NCBI RefSeq assembly: GCF_001667185.1
Contig: NZ_LZIC01000002.1
Location: 1-64,000, forward strand
Length of the DNA stretch: 64,000 bases
Direction: 5' to 3'
Source of the DNA: Mycobacterium sp. 852002-50816_SCH5313054-b
GTDB taxonomy: Bacteria > Actinomycetota > Actinomycetes > Mycobacteriales > Mycobacteriaceae
The notes under the pieces: model-generated
Told to the model about the DNA's origin: nothing
Seen by the model: only the letters and a program-made list of their open reading frames with translations
The model's database searches: none
Made by a program: the position numbers and the translations under genes
Shown here: positions 17,273-26,381 of the stretch, in pieces
Layout of the letters: every line of letters begins with the position of its first letter
Position numbering within the stretch: the first letter of the stretch is position 1

Positions 17273-18793
17273 GGGCCCGAACCAGCGCCGCAGCGCGGCG
17301 CGCAGGCCCGCTTCCTCGTCCGCCCCGAATGCGTCCGCCGCCCAGGCGACGTAGCCGTCGGGCCGCAGCAGCAGCGCCGCGGCGGGCCGATCGGCGGCGG
17401 TCGCTTCGACGACGTCGACGCGATCGGCCCACCCGCGCGCCGTGGCGCCGACGCCGCCGTCGAAATCGAGCAGCACCGGGCGGGTGCCGTGCAGCAGTTC
17501 GGCGACGCGCCGGCCGTCGTCGAGGGTCAGCTCGGGCACCGGCCGGCCCGACAGCGGGTGGTCGTCACCGACGTCGTACCGCACGTCGTTTCCCGCCAGC
17601 AGTCGCGCCATGTGCTGGGCGACGTCGGGAATGGCGAACAGTTCACCCATGAGCGTTCGTAGCGCGGCGACTTCGGGCCCCGGCGCCATGAGGGCGGTCT
17701 GCGACAGCGAGTGCATCATGACGCGCTCGCCCACAGGGTGGCGCTCGGACTCATAGGTATCGAGCAATCCCGCGGGCGCCCAGCCGTTGAGGTGGGCCGC
17801 GAGCTTCCAGCCCAGGTTCATGACGTCCTGCAGGCCGAGGTTCAGGCCCGGCCCGCCCATGGCGCTGTGCACGTGGGCGGCGTCGCCGACCAGTAGGACC
17901 CGTCCGTCGCGGTAGCGCTCCGCGTGTCGCGTGTTCTGCCCGTTGATCCGGCGCAGGGCGTGCGGCCCTGGGCCTTTCGGTTCCTCGAACGGCAGATCGA
18001 CGCCGAGGACGCGGCGCGCGCTCTCGCGCAGTTCGGCCAGGCTCATCGGTTCGTCCTCGACCGGCGGCCCGAACTCGATGGTGCCGAACAGCGAACGGCC
18101 GGGTTCGAACTCGGCGTAGATCAGACCGCCGCGATCCAATCGCGTGTGGCCGAACGCGATCCGGCCGAATCCGGGAACGTCGATGCCGCCGTCGGCGCGG
18201 CGGAGACCGTCGGGGATGTGCACGTGGGCCAGCCGGCCGACGGTCTGCGATGTGTAGCCGGGGAACTCGATGCCCGCGGCCTTGCGGACCGGGCTGCGCC
18301 CGCCGTCGGCGCCCACCAGATGCCCGGCGGCGATGCGGTATTCGCGCTCCGACGAGGACACCGTCAGCTCAACGGAATTCGGCTCCTGGCGCAGGCCGGT
18401 GAATTCATGTCCCCAGCGCAGGTCTACTCCGAGATCGCGTGCCCGCTTTTCCAGCAGCCGCACCACCCGGGGCTGTTGGATGGGCAGCGCGTACATCGGG
18501 TTGTCGGGCATGCCAAGGAAGTTCAGCGCCATGGCCGCGAAGATCCACCCGTAGACCGGTTGCGGCGGACCGGGATCGCCGGTGAACTCCCGGTACAGGC
18601 CGCGCATGTCGAGCATCCGAACCACCTGCCCGATAAGGCCATTGGCCTTCGGCTCGGCGCTGGGCCCGGGCAAGGGGTCCAGCACGACGGGCCGGATGCC
18701 GGCCAGTGCCAGCTCGCACGCCAGCATCAGCCCGTTGGGTCCGGCGCCGGCGATGACGATGTCGGCGCGTTCTTGGTCTTTTTGCAAAGTCAT
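17243..18793 (-). CDS. FAD-dependent aromatic monooxygenase
   Basis: A 516-residue class A flavoprotein monooxygenase: dinucleotide motif VIAGAGPNGLMLACELALAG, the DG motif GADGGRSPVRKAAG, the GD motif VLLVGDAAHVHSAMGGPGLN, and a C-terminal thioredoxin-like extension as in PheA/TetX/rifampicin-monooxygenase relatives. Rifampicin or polyketide hydroxylation is possible, but substrate is not decidable. Its ATG overlaps the TGA of the upstream TetR, so they form one operon. Confidence 0.87.
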   Translation of the reverse strand: MTLQKDQERADIVIAGAGPNGLMLACELALAGIRPVVLDPLPGPSAEPKANGLIGQVVRMLDMRGLYREFTGDPGPPQPVYGWIFAAMALNFLGMPDNPMYALPIQQPRVVRLLEKRARDLGVDLRWGHEFTGLRQEPNSVELTVSSSEREYRIAAGHLVGADGGRSPVRKAAGIEFPGYTSQTVGRLAHVHIPDGLRRADGGIDVPGFGRIAFGHTRLDRGGLIYAEFEPGRSLFGTIEFGPPVEDEPMSLAELRESARRVLGVDLPFEEPKGPGPHALRRINGQNTRHAERYRDGRVLLVGDAAHVHSAMGGPGLNLGLQDVMNLGWKLAAHLNGWAPAGLLDTYESERHPVGERVMMHSLSQTALMAPGPEVAALRTLMGELFAIPDVAQHMARLLAGNDVRYDVGDDHPLSGRPVPELTLDDGRRVAELLHGTRPVLLDFDGGVGATARGWADRVDVVEATAADRPAAALLLRPDGYVAWAADAFGADEEAGLRAALRRWFGPSAKDVDAAG

Positions 18794-19428
18794 GGTGTTA
18801 CCCCCTTGAAGGGCTCCGGCAGTCCCGAGCTGACGGCGGCGAAGCCGTCGCGGATCAGGTCGGTGATGGCCACCGGCGGGTCGGCCCGCACGTAGGCCTC
18901 GGCCGCCGCCTCGCCGACGGCGCGCACGACGGCCACCACCAGCCGCGGGTACAGGTCGTGTTCAGGGTCGGTGCCGGTGCGTTCGGCGATCACCTCGAGC
19001 CACTCGTCAAAGAGGTCCTGCGGCAAGGCGTTCCGCACCTGCGGGTTCATCAGTAGCTTTCGGACTTCGACGAGATCCTTACGGCTCGGCACTTGGTTTT
19101 CGGCACCGTACATGTCGCCGAAATCCTCTTCCAGGGGCTTGAGCACCGCATGCTCGAGTGCCGTCCACAGCGGTTCGGCGGCGGGGCGCTGGCGAAGCGT
19201 CGAGATGCCGTGGCGCAACCGTTCGGTCTGCCGGTAGGCCAGGGCCTCGTACTTGCCGTTGAAGTAGTTGTTGAAGGTGCGCAGCGACACCCCGGCCACG
19301 TTGGCGATCTCGTCGCGCGTGACGTTTTCCATCCCGCGCTCGAACGCCAGGTTCAGCGCGGCGTCGCTGAGCGCGCGCCGGGTGTCGGCCTTCTTGCGTT
19401 CGCGCAGTCCGGTCGGTTGGTCGGGCAT
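18790..19428 (-). CDS. TetR-family regulator of the FAD monooxygenase
   Basis: A 212-residue TetR protein: RERKKADTRRALSDAALNLA, then ENVTRDEIANVAGVSLRTFN and NYFNGKYEALAYRQ as helix-turn-helix, with an all-helical C-terminus. Start taken at ATG 19428, 10 bp after an imperfect palindrome. The TGA overlaps the monooxygenase start. It probably represses its own operon and responds to the monooxygenase substrate. Confidence 0.85.
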   Translation of the reverse strand: MPDQPTGLRERKKADTRRALSDAALNLAFERGMENVTRDEIANVAGVSLRTFNNYFNGKYEALAYRQTERLRHGISTLRQRPAAEPLWTALEHAVLKPLEEDFGDMYGAENQVPSRKDLVEVRKLLMNPQVRNALPQDLFDEWLEVIAERTGTDPEHDLYPRLVVAVVRAVGEAAAEAYVRADPPVAITDLIRDGFAAVSSGLPEPFKGVTP

Positions 19429-19438
19429 GGGCACCAAC

Positions 19439-19455
19439 GTACAACAAAGTTGCAC
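19439..19455. promoter_or_regulatory. Candidate TetR operator
   Basis: GTACAAC-AAA-GTTGCAC is an inverted repeat matching 6 of 7 positions per arm, located immediately upstream of the TetR ATG at 19428. The position fits autorepression of the TetR-monooxygenase operon. Confidence 0.5.
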
Positions 19456-19567
19456 GGCGGGTAAGATTGCCTAGCGGGCAACATCTTGCTCTACGCCTCG
19501 ACCCCGGGGTGTCGGCACCGGATGCCACGATCGGTGGGTCAGCCGAATCGCGTTGGAAGGTGAAGCC

Positions 19568-19981
19568 ATGGATGTGCAATTCATCACGAGCGTCGCAGTG
19601 ATCACCCCTGAGCCGGCAGTCAGCCGAAGGTTGTACGTGGACGCGCTTGGCTTGCCGCTGAATGCGGAAGCGGACGGCTATCTCCACAGTGAAGACATCG
19701 CCGGCTGCAAGTCCTTCGGCGTCTGGCCGCTGACTCAGGCTGCGCAAGCCTGCTTTGGTGCGCCTGACTGGCCACTTGAGCGGCCGGTGCCGCAGGCCAG
19801 CGTCGAGTTCGAGGTCGCGGACGCCGACACCGTCCAGGTCGCAGCGAACGAGTTGATGCAGAAAGGCTTCACGCTGCTGCACGACGCACATACCGAGCCG
19901 TGGGGACAAACTGTCGCTCGACTGCAGTCCGTCGAGGGCACGATCATCGGCATCTCTTACGCGCCCGCGATGCATTCGTAA
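19568..19981 (+). CDS. VOC/glyoxalase-superfamily protein
   Basis: A 137-residue single VOC module: ITSVAVITPEPAVSRRLYVD as first beta-alpha unit, ASVEFEVADADTVQVAANEL as second, and a terminal SVEGTIIGISYAP. It keeps an Asp/Glu-rich pattern but the usual metal ligands are not all clear, so it could be a binding protein rather than an enzyme. The ATG at 19568 follows a GGAAGGTGAAG SD. Stands alone, 19 bp from the convergent ATPase. Confidence 0.7.
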   Translation: MDVQFITSVAVITPEPAVSRRLYVDALGLPLNAEADGYLHSEDIAGCKSFGVWPLTQAAQACFGAPDWPLERPVPQASVEFEVADADTVQVAANELMQKGFTLLHDAHTEPWGQTVARLQSVEGTIIGISYAPAMHS

Positions 19982-20000
19982 AGACGAGCGTGCCTGTTAA

Positions 20001-21158
20001 TCAGCGCTTGCCCCAGTCCCAGCGCGGTGTCGTCAGCAGGTCCTGCCCGGCGATGCGGGTCTCGCCCCACTCCTTGTAGAGCTCGATCTCGACCGTGTCA
20101 TCGCCGGTGGCCTCCAGCAGCGCGCGGGAATGGGTGACGACGACGACCTGGGTCTGGGCGGCGGCGGTGCGGATCAGCGACGCGAGCGGTCGCACCAGGT
20201 CCGGGTGCAGGGATGTTTCGGGCTCGTTGAGCACCATCAGCGACGGCGCTTGCGGGCTCAGCAGCGCGGCGGCCCAGAGCAGGAACCTCAGTGTGCCATC
20301 GGACAATTCGGCCGCCCGCAACGGGCGCAGCATGCCGCGCTGTTTCAGCTGCAGGTCGAACACCCCGTCGTGCACGGTGACCGAGACCGTGGCGCCGTCG
20401 AAGGCGTCGGCGACGGTGCGGGCCAGGTCGTCGAACCCCGCCTCGATGATGGTCTGGATCGCGGCGGCCAGGTCGTGGCCGTCGTCGGAAAGCACCGGGG
20501 TGCGCGTGCCGACCTGCGGCTGCCGCGCGGGAGCGCCCGGGTCGACGCGGAAGCCGTCGTAGAAGCGCCAGCCGCGCAATCGTTCACGGACGGCAGCCAA
20601 TTCGGGCAACGCGTGCGGATGGGCGTATTCGGCCAGCACGCTGCGATACGACGGCAGGGACCGGCTCAACTCGTCGAAGCCCCGGCCCGATTCCGCGCTC
20701 ACCTCGGCGAAATCCCGGGTCCGGCGCACCAGCGTCGTGACGGCGCGCAGCACCGGGCCGGCGAACACCGCTTCCCGCTTGATCTCGGGGTCGCGGGCGA
20801 AGGCGGAGTTGATCCCCGCCATCTGCGGTATTCCGAGGTCGACGAGATAGCCGAAATCATCTGCGGCGAAACCCATTTCGAGCGACACGGGCCGGGTGCG
20901 AACCGTGCCCTGGGCCTTGCCGGTGCGGCGGGCGCCGCCGAGTTGCTCGGGGCCCGCCCACAGCACCGACTGCAGCCCGCCCTCGCGGGCCAGCGAGCCG
21001 ATCACCTCGCCGCGGCCGCAGTCGGCCAGCAGCCGCAGCGCGCGGTACAGCGACGACTTGCCGGCGCCGTTGGCCCCGGTCACGAGGGAAAGCCGGCCCA
21101 GCGGCACGATCACCTCCCGCAGCGAGCGGTACCCGCGGATGGCGACCGTCTGCAACAC
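20001..21158 (-). CDS. AAA ATPase of the RecF/OLD-like AAA_21 type
   Basis: A 385-residue ABC-type ATPase: IRGYRSLREVIVPLGRLSLV, Walker A TGANGAGKSS near residue 30, a signature-like ELSDGTLRFLLWAAALLSPQ, and Walker B LMVLNEPETSLHPDL, followed by the VVVVTHSRALLEA switch His. No nuclease (TOPRIM) domain is present. Relatives appear as stand-alone ATPases or with partner nucleases; no partner is adjacent, since the next gene is an antiporter. Role unknown, perhaps DNA maintenance. Confidence 0.8.
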   Translation of the reverse strand: MLQTVAIRGYRSLREVIVPLGRLSLVTGANGAGKSSLYRALRLLADCGRGEVIGSLAREGGLQSVLWAGPEQLGGARRTGKAQGTVRTRPVSLEMGFAADDFGYLVDLGIPQMAGINSAFARDPEIKREAVFAGPVLRAVTTLVRRTRDFAEVSAESGRGFDELSRSLPSYRSVLAEYAHPHALPELAAVRERLRGWRFYDGFRVDPGAPARQPQVGTRTPVLSDDGHDLAAAIQTIIEAGFDDLARTVADAFDGATVSVTVHDGVFDLQLKQRGMLRPLRAAELSDGTLRFLLWAAALLSPQAPSLMVLNEPETSLHPDLVRPLASLIRTAAAQTQVVVVTHSRALLEATGDDTVEIELYKEWGETRIAGQDLLTTPRWDWGKR

Positions 21159-21166
21159 GAGGCGCC

Positions 21167-22759
21167 CTAGCCTTCGTCGGCGGCGTCGAGGAGTTGCACT
21201 TCCTCGAGGTCCATCTCGTTTTGCAACTCGCGCAGCACGATGTCGTCGATGAGGTTTTGGTTTCGCAGCGCGGTGATTTCGCGACGTTTGTGTTCGAGCA
21301 CGCCCAACCGAACCCGCCGCACCTTCTCCTTGCCCTTGAGCAGGCGGCTGTTCGTCGAACCGTCCTCAGTGGCGTGCGCGAGCGCGGCCCTCTCCTCGTA
21401 TTCCTTTTGCAGGCGCCGCCGCAGGTCGTCGCTGATGCCGACTTCGTCGGCGACGGTCGGGAGCGCGTCGAGCGCGGCCTGGACGCCGCGGGTGCGGGCC
21501 AGCTCCAGTTCCTGGACGTAGGTGACGTCGTCGGGGATCTTGGCCCAGCGGACGACGGCGGGCAGCGTGGTTCCCTGGACCAGGACGGTCACCAGGATGA
21601 CGACGACCACGATGAAGATGAGCAGGCTGCGGTCCGGGAACGGCGCGCCGCTCAGTGTGGTCGCCGGGACGGCGACCGCCGCGGCCAGCGACACGGCGCC
21701 CCGGAACCCCGCCCACGCGGTGAGGAAGCGCTGGCGCCAGCTGACGCGCCGCATGCGTTGCGCCTCGCGGCGGTCGATGAGCCGAAGCAGCGCGGTGGTG
21801 GCCTCGCCCCACACGATCCGCGAGGCGATCACGACGCCGGTGACGGCGAGGGCGAGGTAGGTGGCGTGGCGAAATCCGCCGTCGACGCCTGCGATGCCGC
21901 GCAGCGCGCCCGGGATCTGCACCCCGACGAACACCCACAGCGAGCCGTTGAGCAGGAACGTCGCGATGTCCCAAAAGGCGTAGGCCTCAAGTCGGGATCG
22001 GGCCCGGATCACCAGCGGGCCCGCGTAGGCGAGCACCAGGGCCGACACCATGACCGCGACCACGCCGCTGCAGTCGAACGCCTGCGCGAGCAGGAACGCC
22101 GCGAACGGCGTCAGCAGGCTCAGCGCACCCTCCTCCTGCGGTGCGTCGAGTCGTTTGCGGATCAGGGTCGCCGCCCCGCCGACCAACAGTCCCGCGGCGA
22201 TGCCCCCGACGTAGGACAGCACAAACCGGCCGGTTACCTGGAGCGGGCTGATTGCGGCCCCGCCGATCGCGATGTGCACGCTGACGGCGAACAACACCAG
22301 CGCGGTGCCGTCGTTGATGAGGCTCTCCGCCTTGAGCACGGTCAGCGAGCGGCGCGGCAGCTTTTTGGCGAGGCCGGCCACTGCGGCGGCGTCGGTGGGG
22401 GAGAGCACGGCGCCCAGGACGCCGGCCGCGTGGGGGTCCATGCCGAGCGCCCGTGCCGTCCACGACACGGCCGCCGCCGTCGCGATCACCAACGCGATGC
22501 TGAGGAACACGATGATGCGTGCGTTCGCGCGGATCTCGCGGAAGCTGGTATTCAGCCCTTCCCAGTACAGGATCGCGGGCAGGAACAGCAGCAGCACGAC
22601 CTCGCCGTCGACATGCACGTGGCCGAAATGCGGGATCAGGCCCAGCAGCGCGCCGAGCAGGATGAGCAGCACCGGGGGACCCACGCGGTAGCGCCGGCCG
22701 ATGACCGTCCCCAGGACGACGGTGGAGACGAGCGCGACGATCAGGACGAGGCCAAACAC
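21167..22759 (-). CDS. Na+/H+ antiporter (CPA1 family)
   Basis: A 530-residue membrane protein with about 12 hydrophobic segments in the first 410 residues (GLVLIVALVSTVVLGTVIG, VVLLLFLPAILYWEGLNTSF) and the CPA1 ion-site motifs LSPTDAAAVAGLAKKLPRRS and ESLINDGTALVLF. A charged cytoplasmic tail of about 110 residues follows (EERAALAHATEDGS, KGKEKVRRVRLG). It should exchange Na+ or K+ for H+ at the plasma membrane. It ends 8 bp upstream of the ATPase; a possible shared transcript. Confidence 0.87.
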   Translation of the reverse strand: MFGLVLIVALVSTVVLGTVIGRRYRVGPPVLLILLGALLGLIPHFGHVHVDGEVVLLLFLPAILYWEGLNTSFREIRANARIIVFLSIALVIATAAAVSWTARALGMDPHAAGVLGAVLSPTDAAAVAGLAKKLPRRSLTVLKAESLINDGTALVLFAVSVHIAIGGAAISPLQVTGRFVLSYVGGIAAGLLVGGAATLIRKRLDAPQEEGALSLLTPFAAFLLAQAFDCSGVVAVMVSALVLAYAGPLVIRARSRLEAYAFWDIATFLLNGSLWVFVGVQIPGALRGIAGVDGGFRHATYLALAVTGVVIASRIVWGEATTALLRLIDRREAQRMRRVSWRQRFLTAWAGFRGAVSLAAAVAVPATTLSGAPFPDRSLLIFIVVVVILVTVLVQGTTLPAVVRWAKIPDDVTYVQELELARTRGVQAALDALPTVADEVGISDDLRRRLQKEYEERAALAHATEDGSTNSRLLKGKEKVRRVRLGVLEHKRREITALRNQNLIDDIVLRELQNEMDLEEVQLLDAADEG

Positions 22760-22882
22760 CAGCCCATCCTGCCGGACGCGCTTGGCTTGCGCTGCGCGGG
22801 GTTTGGAGTCACAGCCGTCCCATGAGCACCGTCAGGGGGGAGGGCCAGGTGACTCGCGAAAGCGGTAGCGCATGCGCTACCG

Positions 22883-23919
22883 CTACGAGCAGTCGCAGCA
22901 GCAGTCGTCGCAGTCGCAGCAGCAGTCGCAGCCCTCGCAGCAGCACCAGCCGCCGGTGCCGTCTCCGCCGCGCTTCTTGCGTCCGGGATTGGGCGTTTCG
23001 CCTTCCCCGATGGGCTCGACGGGTTGGTCGCCGAAGTTGATGGGTTCCTGCTGGCCGCGGGGCGTGCCGGCCTGGGCGAATGTGCGGTTCACTGCGCGGC
23101 GCACCTCGCTGGTCAGCAGCCGGTGGGCCAGGCGCCCGTCGCTGAACTCGACGTCGGCCAGCGCCAGCTCGATGCCCAAGACGGCGTCGTCGCACAGCGC
23201 CCGCACTGTTTCGACGGGAGTTGCCGTGGCGGCCAACGGGTTCCACTTGCCGCGCGCCACGTCGTCGCGGTAGTCCTCGACCGCGTCGAGCAAATGCGCC
23301 ACGCGGCCGAACAGCTGTCCGACCTCGCGCAGCGGCTCCCGGTTGTCGGGCCGGCCGGCGAGCACGGCGGTGTGGGCGAACGCCTCGGCGACCGCGGTCT
23401 CGGTGGGCTCGGTCACCAGCAACAGCGGGCTGCCCGGGCCCGCCGACGCCTCGAGCGCGGCCTGGCGGTCCATCGCGGCGACCAGCACGCCGGTGTCGAA
23501 GCCCAGCGCGTGACCGGCGTCGGTGCCCTGGCGCACCCACCGCTCGGCGATGCGTCGCGCCGCCGGCCGCACGCCGGCCGCGCCGACCATGCCGTCGCGG
23601 TCGTCGACGTGGTCGCGAACCCGCGCGGCGGCCAGCGCCAGCGACACCACCGCGGCCAGCCGCACGCAGTCGCCGGTGGCCACGTCGGCGCGGCGCATCC
23701 CGCGCAACGGGCAGCGCCGGCGTTGCGGCGGGTCGGCAGCTCGGCCGACTGCGCCTCGACCAGCAGCGAGACCACCAGCCCGTCGTAGTTGGTGGCGATC
23801 CGCGCGACCTGCCCGTAGTCGTCGCGCAAGGCCAGGCACAGGCCGCACAGTTGGGCCCGCCAGGCCGTCGCCAGCTCGCCGCCGAGTCGATGACGGCAGG
23901 GCCGGATGATGCCAAACAT
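22883..23919 (-). pseudogene. DUF5685-type protein with poly-cysteine tail, apparent frameshift
   Basis: The N-terminus (MFGIIRPCRHRLGGELATAW, AQLCGLCLALRDDYGQVARI, NYDGLVVSLLVEAQS) is in one frame from 23919 and the rest (GMRRADVATGDCVRLAAVVS to the end) in another. Switching frames near 23715 restores one continuous protein of about 345 residues, implying loss of one base in a GCCGGCGC run. The C-terminus is extraordinary: WCCCEGCDCCCDCDDCCCDC, 12 cysteines in about 20 residues, suggesting metal binding. Conserved Cys in the N-terminal CRHR and CGLC motifs. Could be a sequencing error rather than true decay. Confidence 0.65.
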
Positions 23920-23968
23920 GCACAGAAGCTACCCGACGTTCAGCAAACTCGCGCCGCAAAACGCCGCG

Positions 23969-25432
23969 CTAGGGATGCGGGGCCGGGCAGGTCTTCGGAA
24001 AGTTAACTGGCTGACCGATCTGGTTCATCCCCTTGCGGTATTGGGCCGTCGCCGGCAGGTCCGGCGTGGCGGCCGACCAGATGGTCGACGTGCAGGTGGC
24101 GGTCTCGCAGCCGCCGGCGAAGGTCCGCGACTCGCCGGTCGTGACCGTCAGGCATTGGCACTTGGCCACCGCGGGGTTGGTGGGATCGATCTCGCATTCG
24201 ACGTCGAGGCAGTTGGCCCACGGCACCCCCGAAGGGCAGGTCAGCACACCGAAATTCGCGTTCACATTGACCGTGGAGAACGCTGACCGCACCTTGCTGC
24301 CCGATTGCGCCCGGTCGCTGCAGTTCCGGAATCCGACCGAGTAGCCGTTGACGACGACGCAGTCGCACACCGAGATGCCGGGGTCGGTTTTCGACGGCAC
24401 GCACGGCGCGGTGGTGCACAGCGCGAAGGTCTGGTTGCACAACCAGGCGCCGTCGACCTCGAAGGCGTCGATGTTGCTCGGCAGGCTGTGCTTGCCGTCC
24501 TTATCGCAGGCGGCCGCGGTGGCCGCGACGGCGGGAAGCAAGCCCACCGACGCTCCCCGCAGCAGTCCGCGCCGGGTCAGCCCGGACTGCCCGGAAACCT
24601 GCGCGGCGCGGCCGACGAGTTCGACGATGGCGCCCGCGCCGCGCGCCGCGTCCACCCTGCGGCCCCCTTCGACGAGCACCGCGCTGGGTGTGGCGGTGAT
24701 GCCGTAGGCCGCGAACGAGGCCCGCGACTCGTCGATGAGCTCCAGCGGCACGCGGTGGCCGCCGGGGCCGCCGTTGATCAGGGCGACGGTGACTCGTCCG
24801 TTCAGTTCGTCTTGCCAGCGGGCCACCTCGGGCAGCAGCGCGTCGCACGCGCCGCAGCCGGGCTGGCTGAAGACGAGGACGAGCGGCCGGCGGTTTTCCT
24901 GCAGCTCGTCGAGGGTCCAGACGCGGCCCGCCCGGTCCGGCAGCGCCAAGGCGGCCGCGTCGCCGTTGCGTGACGTCCAGCGCCGGCGCGCGGCGGGGCC
25001 GAGCCAGAGGACGAGCATGACTACCGCGAAAGTCGTTAGCGCCCAACCGAAACGGCCGCCCAGAACCGACGCGGCCAGCGCCGCGAAGCATCCGTTCCTG
25101 GCCAGCGTCGGCCAGCCCAGTGGGGCGGAGGACAACCGCCCAAAGCAGTGGCACTCGATCGCGCGGCCGCGCGCGCGGCTGACCAGCGCGACGATGCTGA
25201 ATCCCGTGAGCGCGAGCATCGCGGCCACCGCGCCGGTGCGCGGCTCTGCGACCAGGAGCGCCGCGATACCGAACTCGCTCGCGATAAGCGCCGATCCCGC
25301 GAATGCCGCAGCCGCCCTTGGCACTCCGAACGCCGTCACCGCCCGCCGCGCGCCGCCGCGATCTGACAGCTTCGTCAGCGCGGCGATCGCGAACATTCCC
25401 GCCAGGAGCAGTCGCGCTGCCAATATCGTCAT
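23969..25432 (-). CDS. MauE-thioredoxin fusion with exported Cys-rich C-terminal domain
   Basis: A 487-residue mosaic. Residues 1-140 form a MauE/DoxX-like four-helix membrane domain (LLLAGMFAIAALTKLSDRGG, CHCFGRLSSAPLGW). Residues about 160-290 are a thioredoxin-like domain with redox motif CGAC (FSQPGCGACDALLPEVARW) and TPSAVLVEGG. A twin-arginine-like stretch TRRGLLRGASVG, hydrophobic run and AAAC follow at about 297-322, then a domain of about 160 residues with 15 cysteines. MauE and its thioredoxin partner assist disulfide maturation of methylamine dehydrogenase; here the Cys-rich domain may be the client. Lies next to the poly-Cys gene. Confidence 0.75.
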   Translation of the reverse strand: MTILAARLLLAGMFAIAALTKLSDRGGARRAVTAFGVPRAAAAFAGSALIASEFGIAALLVAEPRTGAVAAMLALTGFSIVALVSRARGRAIECHCFGRLSSAPLGWPTLARNGCFAALAASVLGGRFGWALTTFAVVMLVLWLGPAARRRWTSRNGDAAALALPDRAGRVWTLDELQENRRPLVLVFSQPGCGACDALLPEVARWQDELNGRVTVALINGGPGGHRVPLELIDESRASFAAYGITATPSAVLVEGGRRVDAARGAGAIVELVGRAAQVSGQSGLTRRGLLRGASVGLLPAVAATAAACDKDGKHSLPSNIDAFEVDGAWLCNQTFALCTTAPCVPSKTDPGISVCDCVVVNGYSVGFRNCSDRAQSGSKVRSAFSTVNVNANFGVLTCPSGVPWANCLDVECEIDPTNPAVAKCQCLTVTTGESRTFAGGCETATCTSTIWSAATPDLPATAQYRKGMNQIGQPVNFPKTCPAPHP

Positions 25433-25469
25433 CTGCGGATCGTAGACACTGCCGTGGCAGTCTGGGAGG

Positions 25470-26378
25470 GTGAGCGATCTCGCGGAGGCGTTCGAGTCTC
25501 AGCGTCCGCGCCTGTTCTGGTTGGCGTACCGGATGCTCGGGTCGGCGAGCGAGGCCGAAGACGCGGTGCAGGATGCGTACCTGCGACTGCACGGCGCGGA
25601 TGCCGAGGCGATCGAGTCGCTGCCGGCGTGGCTGACCAAGGCCGTCACGAATTTGTGTCTGAACCGGCTCACGTCGGCGCGCGCCCGCCGGGAGGTTTAT
25701 CCCGGTCCGTGGCTGCCGGAGCCGGTCCTCACCGACGACCCGACGCTCGGCCCGCTCGAGACCGCGGAGCAACGCGAGTCGGTATCGATCGCGTTGCTGG
25801 GCCTCATGGAGCGCCTCAACCCCACCGAGCGTGCGGCGTTCGTCCTGCGAGAGGCCTTCGCCTACAGCCATTGTGAGATCGCCGAGGTCCTGCAAACGTC
25901 GGAAGCCAACGCCCGCCAGCTGTATCGGCGCGCACGGCAGCGACTGGGTGATCCCCGGCAGCGGGTCGAAGCGGACCGGGCGCAATGGCGGCGCCTCGTC
26001 GACCGATTCCTCGCCGCCGCCGGCACCGGCGACGTGGCGGGACTCGTCGAGATCTTGACCGCCAACGCGACCTCTACCGCCGACGGCGGCGGCAAGGTCG
26101 CGGCCGCCCGCCGTCCGATCTCGGGTCGCGATCGCGTGGCCTCCTACGTGGCGCGCGCGTTCGGCAGGAACCTCCCGCGGCTCGGGCTGCGTCTGGACGT
26201 TCGCGAGGTCAACGGCGAGCCGGCGATGCTGGCCTTCGACGGCGAGACGCTGGCCGGTGTCCTGTGCTTCGAGATCGAGGGCGACCAGATAGCGGCCCTG
26301 CGCGCCATCGCCAATCCGGACAAATTGCGATTTCTTGCCGAACAGTTGTCACATCCGGCGGGGCTGCCCGGTTCATAA
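25470..26378 (+). CDS. ECF41-family sigma factor (SigJ-like)
   Basis: A 302-residue extracytoplasmic-function sigma factor: sigma2 region FWLAYRMLGSASEAEDAVQD, sigma4 region AFVLREAFAYSHCEIAEVLQ, and a C-terminal SnoaL-like domain. All three hallmarks of group ECF41 are visible: WLPEP (from residue 81), DGGGK (from 205) and NPDKL (from 282). In this group the C-terminal domain replaces an anti-sigma factor and the sigma factor drives an adjacent oxidoreductase gene, as found here 3 bp downstream. Confidence 0.9.
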   Translation: MSDLAEAFESQRPRLFWLAYRMLGSASEAEDAVQDAYLRLHGADAEAIESLPAWLTKAVTNLCLNRLTSARARREVYPGPWLPEPVLTDDPTLGPLETAEQRESVSIALLGLMERLNPTERAAFVLREAFAYSHCEIAEVLQTSEANARQLYRRARQRLGDPRQRVEADRAQWRRLVDRFLAAAGTGDVAGLVEILTANATSTADGGGKVAAARRPISGRDRVASYVARAFGRNLPRLGLRLDVREVNGEPAMLAFDGETLAGVLCFEIEGDQIAALRAIANPDKLRFLAEQLSHPAGLPGS

Positions 26379-26381
26379 GGT

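Noticed and set aside
22809..23915. A 368-codon minus-strand frame across the poly-Cys gene.
   Set aside because: Its composition is Arg/Pro/Ala-rich shadow sequence; the conserved protein lies in the other two frames joined near 23715.
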